This document shows positions 34,081-43,174 of a stretch of 44,859 nucleotides of DNA, in pieces; position 1 is the first letter of the stretch, and the number at the start of each line of letters is the position of its first letter. Where the stretch lies: the NCBI GenBank assembly GCA_021772935.1, contig JAJFLA010000020.1, forward strand, positions 1 to 44,859, read 5' to 3'. This stretch comes from Gammaproteobacteria bacterium. GTDB lineage: Bacteria; Pseudomonadota; Gammaproteobacteria; Xanthomonadales; SZUA-36. The position numbers were made by a program, and so were the translations under genes. The notes under the pieces were generated by a model that saw only the letters and a program-made list of their open reading frames with translations, was not told the DNA's origin and ran no database searches.

Positions 34081-37000
34081 TCATTCAATATCGGTCGTGG
34101 TCTGGACACCATCTGGATTCTTACCAAGACGGTGTCGTTGCCAGACCAGAAAAATAGCTGGAATAACGGCCAGGGTCAAAATGGTTGCACTCACCATACC
34201 CCCCACCATTGGCGCAGCAATTCGGCGCATAACCTCGGAACCGGTGCCACTGCCGAGCATAATGGGCAGCAGACCGGCGATAATGGCAGCAACAGTCATC
34301 ATGATGGGACGAACTCTCATCAGGGCACCGTCATGAACAGCACTTTCAATGTCTTCACGTTGCATGGCTCTACCAGCCTGTTTTGCCGTAAACTGGTGGC
34401 TTCTCATCGCCTGTTTTAGATAAACCAGCATGACCACGCCGATTTCCACTGCTACCCCGGCGAGTGCGATAAAGCCAACGCCGACAGCGACCGAAACATT
34501 GTAATCAAGCAGGTAAAGCAACCAAAGACCACCGGTTAGCGCCATTGGCAATGTACCAAGGATAATCAGTACCTCGACCACGTTTCTGAAGTTAAGGAAC
34601 AGCAGCAACGTGATGATGCTGATCGTAATCGGGATCACAACCATTAAATGTTCCTTGGCCCGTTCCATGTACTCATACTGTCCGGACCAGGTAATGGAAT
34701 AACCGGCTGGTAAATCAATCTGGTCTGCAACCACTTTTCGAGCCGCGGTTACGTAAGTGCCGAGATCCACGCCACTGATATCAACATAAATCCAGCCATT
34801 TAAACGGGCATTTTCACTTTTGATTAGCGGTGGCCCATCTTCTACACGCAGGTCAGCCACGGCTTGAAGCGTAATATGTTGACCAGCGGGTGTGACGATT
34901 GGCAGCAGCTTAAGTTGTTCAAGTGAGTCCCGCATATATCGTGGGTAGCGTAAATTGACCGGGTAACGGTCAAGACCTTCAACGGTTTCAGTGACATTCA
35001 TGCCACCAATAGCGGTACTGACTACATCCTGTACATCATCGATATTAAGCCCGTAACGGGATGCTGCTTCGCGGTTGATATCCACGGTGACATAGCGCCC
35101 CCCTGCCACACGCTCGGCATAGGCCGAAGCGGTACCGGGAATGGTCAGCAATACCTTCTCAATATCCTTGCCTATGCCTTGAATCACATTGAGATCAACA
35201 CCCCCGATCTTAATGCCCACAGGGGTTTTAATGCCGGTGGCCAGCATGTCAATACGGGTTTTGATCGGCCACACCCAGGCATTGGTTACGCCGGGTAGTT
35301 TTAACCGTTGATTCAACTCTTCTTTGATGCTGTCGATGGTCACACCGGGTCGCCATTCAGATTCTGGCTTCAGTTGTATGACGGTTTCTATCATCGTCAG
35401 CGGTGCAGGATCAGTTGCAGTTTCAGCCCGACCGATCTTGCCGAACACACTCTTGACCTCCGGCACCGATTTGATCAGTTTGTCTGTTTGCTGCAGCAGT
35501 TGCTGGGCTTTACCGATGGATATGCCCGGGAAGGTGGTTGGCATATACATGATATCGCCTTCATTCAGATCGGGCATGAACTCCGAACCCAGCTGGGTGG
35601 CAGGCCACATCCCCACAACTACCAACACGGCTGATGCCGTCAATACCAGAAATGGGCGGTGGGTTACGGCATTTATCAATGGGCGGTAGAGCCAGATCAT
35701 CAAGCGGTTGAGCGGATTTTTGTGTTCTGGCGTGATCTTGCCTCGAATGAAATAGCCCATCAATACGGGAACAAGAGTAATTGACAGTATGGCAGCCCCT
35801 GCCATGGAATAGGTCTTGGTGAATGCCAGCGGGGCAAACATCCTGCCTTCCTGGGCCTGCAAGGTAAATACCGGCAAAAAGCTCAGGGTGATAATTAACA
35901 GCGAGAAGAACAGCGGTGGACCGACCTCGGTAGCTGCCTCGGCAATTACGGCCCAATGCTTTTTCGGGTCATAATCAGCATGCTCCATTTTCTTGTGAAC
36001 GGTCTCGATCATGACGATGGCTGCATCGACCATGGCACCGATTGCAATCGCAATACCGCCCAGAGACATGATATTGGCGTTCAGGCCCTGGAAGCGCATG
36101 ATCAGGAAGGCGATGATGATGCCCACCGGCAGTGAAAGAATCACGACCAGTGAAGAGCGGAAGTGGAACAGGAACAGGATGCATACCAGCACGACGACCA
36201 GGAATTCCTCAACCAGCTTTCCCTTCAGCGTATCTACCGAGCGGTCAATCAGGGCTGAGCGATTATAAGTTTCCACTACCTCAACACCTTCAGGCAGGCT
36301 GTCCTGCAGTTCGGCCAGCCTTTTCTTGACACCGGCGATCGTGGTTTGGGCGTTTTCACCAAAACGCATGACCACGACACCACCCACGACCTCACCTTCA
36401 CCATTCAATTCGGCAATACCCCGCCTGAGTTGCGGGCCTAACCGGATATCTGAAATATCTTCCAGTCTTACCGGTGTGCCTTTATCGTTCATGCCCAACG
36501 GAATTTTTTGCAGGTCTGCAATAGAGGTCAGGTAGCCGGTTGCCCGGACCATGTACTCGGCTTCTCCCATTTCTACCACAGAGCCGCCGACCTCCTGGTT
36601 ACCGCGCTTGATCGCACTACGCACTTGGGCCAGGGAAAAGTTGTAGGCTTGTAACGCGTCTGGATCTATGACCACCTGGTATTGCTGAACCATTCCACCA
36701 ATGGTTGCGACTTCCGCTACACCGGGTACCGTCTGCAATTCAAACTTAAGGAACCAGTCCTGTATGGAGCGCAATTGGGCGAGGTCCTTGCTGCCTGTCC
36801 GGTCAACAAGTGCGTATTCATAAACCCAGCCGACCCCGGTTGCATCTGGACCCAGCGCAGGTTTGGCTGCCGGTGGCAGGTCACCGGACACCTGGTTCAG
36901 ATATTCCAGCACCCTTGAGCGGGCCCAATATAGATCAGTGCCATCCTCAAAAATGATGTATACAAAGGAGTCACCAAAAAACGAGTAGCCACGCACAGTG

Positions 37001-37239
37001 ACAGCACCAGGTACGGCCAGCATGGCGGTGGTCAATGGATAAGTTACCTGATCTTCTACCACTTGGGGAGCCTGGCCGGGGTAGCTGGTTTTGATAATCA
37101 CCTGCACATCCGACAGATCAGGCAGGGCATCAATCGGTGTGGTAATAATGGCCTGCAAACCACCGAGTACCAGGATACCGGTCATCAACAATACCAGGAA
37201 GCGGTTGTTCAACGACCACCGGATAATTGCTTCAATCAC
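34081..37239 (-). CDS. cusA: CusA-type heavy-metal RND efflux pump
   Basis: 1052 residues of an RND permease with the usual twelve helices and two large periplasmic loops. HME-RND hallmarks are PIDALPDLSDVQVIIKT near the N-terminus, the proton-relay segment GAMVDAAIVMIET, and methionines typical of the Cu(I)/Ag(I) type, including GDIMYMPTTFPG and IDMLATGIKTPVG. It exports monovalent copper or silver from periplasm and cytosol through CusB and CusC. It overlaps cusB by four bases and is the third gene of cusCBA. The operon seems to continue into two PepSY genes. Confidence 0.92.
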   Translation of the reverse strand: MIEAIIRWSLNNRFLVLLMTGILVLGGLQAIITTPIDALPDLSDVQVIIKTSYPGQAPQVVEDQVTYPLTTAMLAVPGAVTVRGYSFFGDSFVYIIFEDGTDLYWARSRVLEYLNQVSGDLPPAAKPALGPDATGVGWVYEYALVDRTGSKDLAQLRSIQDWFLKFELQTVPGVAEVATIGGMVQQYQVVIDPDALQAYNFSLAQVRSAIKRGNQEVGGSVVEMGEAEYMVRATGYLTSIADLQKIPLGMNDKGTPVRLEDISDIRLGPQLRRGIAELNGEGEVVGGVVVMRFGENAQTTIAGVKKRLAELQDSLPEGVEVVETYNRSALIDRSVDTLKGKLVEEFLVVVLVCILFLFHFRSSLVVILSLPVGIIIAFLIMRFQGLNANIMSLGGIAIAIGAMVDAAIVMIETVHKKMEHADYDPKKHWAVIAEAATEVGPPLFFSLLIITLSFLPVFTLQAQEGRMFAPLAFTKTYSMAGAAILSITLVPVLMGYFIRGKITPEHKNPLNRLMIWLYRPLINAVTHRPFLVLTASAVLVVVGMWPATQLGSEFMPDLNEGDIMYMPTTFPGISIGKAQQLLQQTDKLIKSVPEVKSVFGKIGRAETATDPAPLTMIETVIQLKPESEWRPGVTIDSIKEELNQRLKLPGVTNAWVWPIKTRIDMLATGIKTPVGIKIGGVDLNVIQGIGKDIEKVLLTIPGTASAYAERVAGGRYVTVDINREAASRYGLNIDDVQDVVSTAIGGMNVTETVEGLDRYPVNLRYPRYMRDSLEQLKLLPIVTPAGQHITLQAVADLRVEDGPPLIKSENARLNGWIYVDISGVDLGTYVTAARKVVADQIDLPAGYSITWSGQYEYMERAKEHLMVVIPITISIITLLLFLNFRNVVEVLIILGTLPMALTGGLWLLYLLDYNVSVAVGVGFIALAGVAVEIGVVMLVYLKQAMRSHQFTAKQAGRAMQREDIESAVHDGALMRVRPIMMTVAAIIAGLLPIMLGSGTGSEVMRRIAAPMVGGMVSATILTLAVIPAIFLVWQRHRLGKNPDGVQTTTDIE

Positions 37240-38792
37240 GATCCGCTCTCCCGTTGATGATTACTATGACTCTCGTCTTCCTGGTCTTCGTCAATGCCGG
37301 CAGGTTCAGGCTGATGAACAACACCAATGACGTAGTCCCCAACTTCTGACTGACTCAGTGAGAAGTGAATACTTTGACCGATAGTTATGGTTTCCAAATT
37401 GGCACCCGGTAATACATCGAACTCCATCGTCATAGGGGCCCAACCCAGAGCTTCGATGGGACCATGACTGACGCGGATACGACGGGCTTTTGAATCCACC
37501 GCTTCGACAACACCATTGCCAAAAATTATCTGGTGTTCTCCTTCGCTGTCTGTCATGCGACTGGCGTCAAGCCGCTGGATGCTGCCAGCCAGGCTGGCTT
37601 CTGAATCAATCAGGAATTGCGCCGATGTAACCACCTCATCGCCGACCTCAAGCCCGGCAACAATTTCCAACCAACCACCACTTTCAATACCACTCATGAC
37701 CTCATGAACGGTGTATTTTCCATCGCCCAGGGCGACCACGACCCGGTCAGTATCCTGGCCACGAATCAGTGCCTCACGTGGAATGCTCAATGCACCGGGA
37801 TGGGATTTGCCAAATATTGTCACGCGGGCGTACATATTGGGTTTCATCCGCTCATCTGGATTGTCAAATCGAAGCCGTACCTGGAGCGTGCGGGTCTTTG
37901 GGTCCAGCACCGGGTAGACATAGTCTACGCGGCCACTGAACACTTCACCGGGCATGTAATTCAGACGGGCTTCAGCGGATTGTGCTTCCATGACCCAGTC
38001 AGCTTGCGACTCAAAAACCTCGGCTTGTAACCAAACGCTGGAAAGATCAGCCAGACTCATGATTTCAGTGGCTGGATTGACAAACATACCTTCCCTTACG
38101 TTAAGATTGGTAACGGTACCGTCCTGTGGTGCCAGAACCTGCACGGTGTTGGTGACTTTTGAGGTTTTTACCAGACCTTGAATATCAGACTGCACCATAC
38201 CCAGCGCCAATAATTTCTCCTCGGTCGCGGATAGCATCTGTGCATCATTCCGGCGCTTGGCCTGGACATATTCTTTTTGTGCATTGACCAGTTGTGGCGA
38301 ATAAAACTCAAACAGCAGTTGGCCTTTTTTGACACGTTCACCTTCATTTTTGACAAGCAGACGTTCAATCCAGCCTTCGGTACGTAAATTGATCTGACTG
38401 ACACGGCTCTCGTCAAATCCGACATAACCGGTAGCTTCCACTTTGCGCCAAAGTGAGCGTCTTTCTACCCTGCTGGAGCGTACACCCAGGCTTTGCTCGA
38501 CTGCAGCACTGACGTGTACGGCGTCACTGTCCGCACCTTCTTCTGCGTAGACGGGAACCAGATCCATACCCATGGGTGACTTGCCGGGGGCATCGCGGCG
38601 GAAAGCGGGATCCATGGGTGCCACCCAGTAAAGTATTTCTTTTTCAGTTTTTTTACCTTTATCCGTCTTGAATTCGAGTTTTTTTCCAAGGATGGTGTAG
38701 TTACTGATCAATACACCGCCGGCAAGCCCGACAATTAATGCGGCAATTATTGTCATTTTTATGACGCCAGCAGCGTTTTTCATAAATTTCAT
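37236..38792 (-). CDS. cusB: CusB-type membrane fusion protein with built-in CusF and heavy-metal domains
   Basis: 518 residues. An N-terminal helix (about 13-33) is followed by a heavy-metal-binding domain (about 50-75: YWVAPMDPAFRRDAPGKSPM), then the barrel-hairpin-lipoyl adaptor with a long helical hairpin. The C-terminal domain is CusF-like: His443-x7-Trp451-x2-Met454-x-Met456, matching the H/W/M/M Cu(I) site of CusF. Fusing CusF to CusB puts the periplasmic chaperone on the pump. It overlaps cusC and cusA by four bases each. It links CusA to the outer-membrane channel and hands over Cu(I)/Ag(I). Confidence 0.92.
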   Translation of the reverse strand: MKFMKNAAGVIKMTIIAALIVGLAGGVLISNYTILGKKLEFKTDKGKKTEKEILYWVAPMDPAFRRDAPGKSPMGMDLVPVYAEEGADSDAVHVSAAVEQSLGVRSSRVERRSLWRKVEATGYVGFDESRVSQINLRTEGWIERLLVKNEGERVKKGQLLFEFYSPQLVNAQKEYVQAKRRNDAQMLSATEEKLLALGMVQSDIQGLVKTSKVTNTVQVLAPQDGTVTNLNVREGMFVNPATEIMSLADLSSVWLQAEVFESQADWVMEAQSAEARLNYMPGEVFSGRVDYVYPVLDPKTRTLQVRLRFDNPDERMKPNMYARVTIFGKSHPGALSIPREALIRGQDTDRVVVALGDGKYTVHEVMSGIESGGWLEIVAGLEVGDEVVTSAQFLIDSEASLAGSIQRLDASRMTDSEGEHQIIFGNGVVEAVDSKARRIRVSHGPIEALGWAPMTMEFDVLPGANLETITIGQSIHFSLSQSEVGDYVIGVVHQPEPAGIDEDQEDESHSNHQRESGS

Positions 38793-40060
38793 GAGATTTC
38801 TCCCTGTAGATATAACAGACGTGCGCGGGTAATGATTTCATCGGCACGCAAGGCCGCATGGCTTAATTTGAGTTCGTATTCGCCGATCCGGGCACGCATC
38901 AAGGTGGTCAGATCGTCGACTGCATCCTGATAGGCTTCGAAAGCCGCTTCGGCATTAAAGGCCGCTTGCGGCAACAGGTATTCTTCGTATAAGCCAAGAC
39001 GCTCCTGTTCGCGGGCCAGTGTTGCGGCATTTTGATCTACACGGGCTTTCATTGAACGGTAAATATCGTCGCGGGCGTACTGGGTGGCAGACGTATCTGC
39101 AATGCTTGACGCCAGTACACGATCCTGGCGATTTTTAGTGAATAAAGGAATATCCATGGTGACAAATACCGACATAAAGTCGGCACGGTCGGTACCGTTC
39201 GGGTTCTGGCCACCACGACCGCCATAGGCCAGGTCAATGGCGAAACCCGGCTTATAGGCCTGGCGTGCTATTTCTTCCGAGGTTCTGGCTTTGGCAATTT
39301 CGTGCTGCCAGGCACGTAAACGCGGATGATCAACTAATCCTGCGGTGATTTGTTGTGTGGATTCCAGCGGGGTAAGTTGTGGCCAATGTGGGTCAAGATC
39401 ACGGTAGGCACCAGCACCAATCCATTCTGCCAGGCGGGCACGTGCTTCTTCTTCCTGTTGACCAATGCGGGCGAGGCGCTCTTCAACCTTGGATAATTCC
39501 AACTGAGCTTGTACGACATCCTGTTGGTGTGCGCGGCCAGTGGCGTAATAGTCTCGGGTTATTTCTGCCAGATCGGCAAAAACAATCAGCGATTGCCGCA
39601 GAATTTTTTGCCGTTCCTGGTGCAGATAGATGCGGATATATTGTTCGCGGACCGCCAGCAGTAACTTGTATTTTCTATCCTCTGCTTCGGCATCGTTACG
39701 CGCAACGGATTCGATGATACGTTCACTGTTTAGAGAACGCGTCTGGCCACGCGGAAACATTTGGCGCACACCGATAACGGCCTGTGTCATGGCCTCCTGG
39801 CCGAGGTTGAAGGTATCGGTCGGCAGGTTGGCAAACCCCAGCTTCAACTGTGGGTCAGGCAGTTTTTCGGTGGCCACCGATAATTCCGACAGTGACTGGC
39901 TACGGGCACTGATGGCCCTGAGCGTGTAATCTTCTTTGAGCGCAAGCTGTCCGGCTTGCTCAATAGTAAGCGTATCGGCAATACTGCCGCCGCTGACGGA
40001 CAATAACAAAGAAACCGCCAGCAGGCGGCAAAAAGCCGTATCGGCAATGGACTGGTACAT
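38789..40060 (-). CDS. cusC: CusC/TolC-type outer-membrane efflux protein
   Basis: 423 residues with a signal peptide (about 1-29) and the two-fold outer-membrane efflux protein repeat, mostly long coiled-coil helices (GRAHQQDVVQAQLELSKVEER, then AYQDAVDDLTTLMRARIGEYE). It should form the trimeric channel for CusBA. No lipobox cysteine is seen, unlike E. coli CusC. The ATG at 40060 has GGAG seven bases before it; the longer frame would start on a TTG at 40072. First of the cusCBA cistrons with four-base overlaps throughout. Confidence 0.88.
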   Translation of the reverse strand: MYQSIADTAFCRLLAVSLLLSVSGGSIADTLTIEQAGQLALKEDYTLRAISARSQSLSELSVATEKLPDPQLKLGFANLPTDTFNLGQEAMTQAVIGVRQMFPRGQTRSLNSERIIESVARNDAEAEDRKYKLLLAVREQYIRIYLHQERQKILRQSLIVFADLAEITRDYYATGRAHQQDVVQAQLELSKVEERLARIGQQEEEARARLAEWIGAGAYRDLDPHWPQLTPLESTQQITAGLVDHPRLRAWQHEIAKARTSEEIARQAYKPGFAIDLAYGGRGGQNPNGTDRADFMSVFVTMDIPLFTKNRQDRVLASSIADTSATQYARDDIYRSMKARVDQNAATLAREQERLGLYEEYLLPQAAFNAEAAFEAYQDAVDDLTTLMRARIGEYELKLSHAALRADEIITRARLLYLQGEIS

Positions 40061-40146
40061 CGTTTTCTCCAAAACTCCACAGGTATTACCTGTGTAACAA
40101 ATAACATTAAAAAATGACCGCAGTAGGAAGCAGTCGAGTTATATGT

Positions 40147-40488
40147 TCAAGTGATAGGAGGTCGAAAAGGTGGAGAGCTGTATCTGTTCGGGGGCCGCTT
40201 GGTAGCAAGCAGGAATTGCTTCGATGCAGGATCGAAGATTGTATTGAAAGTGGAAAGGCTAACGGTTACCAAACTGGCGGTGCAGGCCCCACAATGAGAC
40301 ATCGAACCACAGCCGTCACCGGTGTCTGTGGGGTCATGATCACAACAATCCATGCCACTCATATCACCATCATGCATATTGCCATGCTGGCTGTGGCTTG
40401 TGTCCTGGCCATCACGCATATCGCACGGCGATGCCTGCAAAGGCTGCGCTGCAATCAGTACTAATATGGCCAGAAGAACGTATTTCAT
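40147..40488 (-). CDS. Small exported Met/His/Cys-rich protein, first gene of the cus operon
   Basis: 113 residues with a signal peptide (MKYVLLAILVLIAAQPLQA). The mature part is rich in metal-binding residues, for example HSQHGNMHDGDMSGMDCCDH and a later HCGACTA, which suits Cu(I)/Ag(I) binding. It ends with a basic, Pro/Arg-rich tail. It lies 86 bp upstream of cusC in the same direction. It may be a periplasmic metal chaperone or buffer; I do not place it in a named family. The ATG at 40488 is used because it begins the signal peptide; an upstream in-frame ATG exists at 40536. Confidence 0.7.
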   Translation of the reverse strand: MKYVLLAILVLIAAQPLQASPCDMRDGQDTSHSQHGNMHDGDMSGMDCCDHDPTDTGDGCGSMSHCGACTASLVTVSLSTFNTIFDPASKQFLLATKRPPNRYSSPPFRPPIT

Positions 40489-40580
40489 CGCTGTATCATA
40501 CACTTTCAGGGTGTGTCGTGATATGACTGCCTCCATCCGGAATGGTTCTGGGGAGGCTACCCTTTTCTGCCAACGCTGGC

Positions 40581-41759
40581 TTATTTGGGCAGGTATCTTT
40601 GCAAGAAGCGGATCTGGTTACCGCCCATAACCGCGCGTATCGCATCATCGCTCAAGTCTTCATTAAGCAGGGCCTGCGTCAGTGCGGCAAGTTCCGATGT
40701 ATCGAAATAAACACTGGTCGCGCCATCGTAATCTGAGCCCAGCGCAACATGCTTGTAGCCCACAAGTTCGACTGCGTAGGCGATGGATTTAGCAATACCA
40801 GCAGGTGTTGCATCACATACCGCACCTTCCCAGTAACCGATACCGATCAGTCCGCCACCGGCAGCAATGCGACGCATGTGATCGTCAGAAATATTGCGTG
40901 GTTTTTTACAAATTCCACGAACGCCTGTATGCGATATGACAAGTGGGGTGGTAGAAAGCGCCAGGGCCTCATCGACCACAGGTTCGGAAGAATGGGCAAC
41001 ATCGATCATGATCCCCAGCCGGTTCATTTCACGGATGGCGTCGCGGCCAAAGTCAGTCAAGCCTGCTTTCGAGACACCGTGAAGAGAGCCGCCCAGCTTG
41101 TTGTCAAAAAAATGATGTAGCCCCATCATGCGGAACCCTTCGTTGTAGAGGTTTTGGATATTTCCAAGTTTTCCATCCAGGGCATGACTGCCCTCGGTCG
41201 CCATCAAACCAGCTGTAACAGAGGCTCCGTTTGCACGAGCCCTCAGTACTGCTTCAAGATCTGCACCTGTGCGCAGGAGCACCAGGGTTCCTTTGGAGCG
41301 ACGTGCAGCTTGGTTTAATCGTTGAGCCTGGTAGCTGGCTCGTTGGTACAGACTGCTCCAGGTACGTATTGGCCACCTCTGAAGAATAACAGCAGCGGTA
41401 ATCTGGTCTGAATCGCCTGTGTTTTCTTCGTAATTGAGCTCTTTGGGTGCCTTGGTCACGGTTGAAAAAACCTGTATGGCCACACCACCTTCCACCAGCC
41501 TGGGGATATCCACATGACCACGATTGCTACGCTCAAGGATATCGCGGTGCCACAACAAGGTATCGGCATGCAGGTCTGCAACAGTCAGTGATGAATGCAA
41601 TGCACTGGCTTCATCGCTGATGTTATAGGCATTATGATCAATGACACGGTTGATGTCTTTTTCGAGATAGGCAGGCCCAAGCAAAAAAATGACAATCACG
41701 ATCAGTGTGATCAAAACAGTTATGGTGATAATGGTTTTTCGTAGCATGATGTCATTCAA
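40581..41759 (-). CDS. Membrane dipeptidase (peptidase M19)
   Basis: 392 residues with an N-terminal hydrophobic anchor (about 10-30). Conserved M19 segments are DLHADTLLWHRD (first zinc-binding His/Asp), EGSHAL (bridging Glu), DVAHSS and ISHTGVRGICKKPRNISDD (second-site His residues), and HVALGSDYDGA (catalytic Asp). The family hydrolyses dipeptides in a binuclear zinc site, in the periplasm here. It follows the PepSY gene by 102 bp in the same direction, but a link to metal uptake is only positional. Confidence 0.9.
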   Translation of the reverse strand: MNDIMLRKTIITITVLITLIVIVIFLLGPAYLEKDINRVIDHNAYNISDEASALHSSLTVADLHADTLLWHRDILERSNRGHVDIPRLVEGGVAIQVFSTVTKAPKELNYEENTGDSDQITAAVILQRWPIRTWSSLYQRASYQAQRLNQAARRSKGTLVLLRTGADLEAVLRARANGASVTAGLMATEGSHALDGKLGNIQNLYNEGFRMMGLHHFFDNKLGGSLHGVSKAGLTDFGRDAIREMNRLGIMIDVAHSSEPVVDEALALSTTPLVISHTGVRGICKKPRNISDDHMRRIAAGGGLIGIGYWEGAVCDATPAGIAKSIAYAVELVGYKHVALGSDYDGATSVYFDTSELAALTQALLNEDLSDDAIRAVMGGNQIRFLQRYLPK

Positions 41760-41861
41760 AAATACCTTGATTGGGACACATTGTCCAACTGCTTATCGTC
41801 AATACGCGATGGGCTTTGCGAATGCTACTGTTGCGAAGCAAAATGGACTTATGGGACGTGA

Positions 41862-42650
41862 TTAACGTCCTGGCCGCAGGCTTTTCCCGTTAGTTTTGCC
41901 GTTGCGCCGGCCGCGTAACCATAACACCAGGCCACTAATGGCGAGAAAACCAACAGCGAGGGCCAATAGGTCGTATACAAGAACGCCAATGGGCCCGAAT
42001 ATGTGGCCGCTATGAAAATCAAGCAGTAATCGTTCCAGGCTCAGGCTGTCGCCACGGTATTGTTGTGTGATGGCCTTCTGCAGGGCTTCGGGGGTGGGTG
42101 TTGGCAGTGACCACACTGGGGGTGTGGTGTTTTCTTCGGCCAATTGCCAGTTCAGCATTTCTGCATCGGCCAACCATAACTGGCGCATGGATTTGACCAT
42201 GACAAAATTATTCTGGAACAGACCAATTGAGTCTATTGGGCCAGCGCCAGACGGGCCCCAGGGCTGTCTTTCAATCAGACTTCCGGCGTCATCAAGCAAC
42301 AATATTTCTTCGCTGCCAGCGGCAACCAGCATATCACCATTGAATACCGCGCCGACCCCGTTTGATATAGTCGATACCTCATCACCATTGAGATAAAGCT
42401 GCGAACCGGCAAAACTGAGCCAGTTGTTACCGAGCGTAAAACTAAGGATATTTTCTGGCCCATCAAGACCATACCAATCAAGCACAAACGGCTGTGACGC
42501 ATGTTGTTGATCAAGCCCTAACCGATTTGAATGATTGATGGCAAGGCCACTCAATACCATGAACACCACGAACACTGCTGCACCAACACCGAATGAACGG
42601 TGCAAACGACGTGTTATTGATGCTCTACGGCTTTTTCGAACCATCTTCAC
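41862..42650 (-). CDS. PepSY-associated membrane protein
   Basis: 262 residues. A basic N-terminus (RKSRRASITRRLHRSFGVG) and helix 1 (about 22-40) are followed by a periplasmic beta-rich domain. LLLDFHSGHIFGPIG precedes a second helix (about 222-245) and a basic cytosolic tail. RRLHR near helix 1 and DFHSGHIFG are the usual His-bearing motifs of PepSY_TM proteins. It overlaps the FMN-binding gene by 26 bp, so they are coupled, and it probably passes electrons to that flavoprotein (inference). Confidence 0.75.
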   Translation of the reverse strand: MKMVRKSRRASITRRLHRSFGVGAAVFVVFMVLSGLAINHSNRLGLDQQHASQPFVLDWYGLDGPENILSFTLGNNWLSFAGSQLYLNGDEVSTISNGVGAVFNGDMLVAAGSEEILLLDDAGSLIERQPWGPSGAGPIDSIGLFQNNFVMVKSMRQLWLADAEMLNWQLAEENTTPPVWSLPTPTPEALQKAITQQYRGDSLSLERLLLDFHSGHIFGPIGVLVYDLLALAVGFLAISGLVLWLRGRRNGKTNGKSLRPGR

Positions 42651-43170
42651 AAGCTGTGTCCGTGTGTAAATAAAGTGCGATCGCTGCCAGTCGGCTTAAT
42701 GCCTGTACTGACAAGGTCGCACCTGAGATACCGTCAATGTGTGTGTCCAGATCGCCACTGGAATCCAAACTGACATGATTAAACTGATTCGTAAATGCAG
42801 GGGTTGCCACCTCGCCACCACGATTCTCACGGTAGGTCAGCACCCGCAGACTCTTAATGTAGTCGTTGTCAACGACAATGCCAACGGTAATGGGTAAATC
42901 TTTGCCGATTTCCTCGAGCACCCAGGCTGAACGATTGTTTTGGCACCAATAACGCAGGCGCAGCGCCGGGTAATCATGACCCAACAGTTGCCGCACCATT
43001 GTTTTTCTTTCACCACTGAGCCAGATGATGCCTGGCCCAGGGGGTGATCCACTGAATGCGCGATTGAGAAATTCCGCATGGGTCTCATAGACGGAAGCTG
43101 CGTGTGCCATCATTGGTAGCAAAAAGGCGCACGTCATCAAGATCGCTATTTTATGCTGGACTCTGATCAT
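42625..43170 (-). CDS. Exported FMN-binding-domain protein
   Basis: 181 residues with a signal peptide (about 1-24, ending MAHAA). The C-terminal FMN-binding domain ends in DGISGATLS; Thr152 in SGAT is the expected site of covalent FMN attachment through a phosphoester bond by the flavin transferase ApbE. No apbE gene lies in the window. The ATG at 43170 begins the signal peptide and is 4 bp from the porin stop; the frame reaches 43242 inside the porin gene. It is a likely periplasmic electron carrier working with the PepSY protein next door. Confidence 0.82.
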   Translation of the reverse strand: MIRVQHKIAILMTCAFLLPMMAHAASVYETHAEFLNRAFSGSPPGPGIIWLSGERKTMVRQLLGHDYPALRLRYWCQNNRSAWVLEEIGKDLPITVGIVVDNDYIKSLRVLTYRENRGGEVATPAFTNQFNHVSLDSSGDLDTHIDGISGATLSVQALSRLAAIALYLHTDTACEDGSKKP

Positions 43171-43174
43171 CAGC

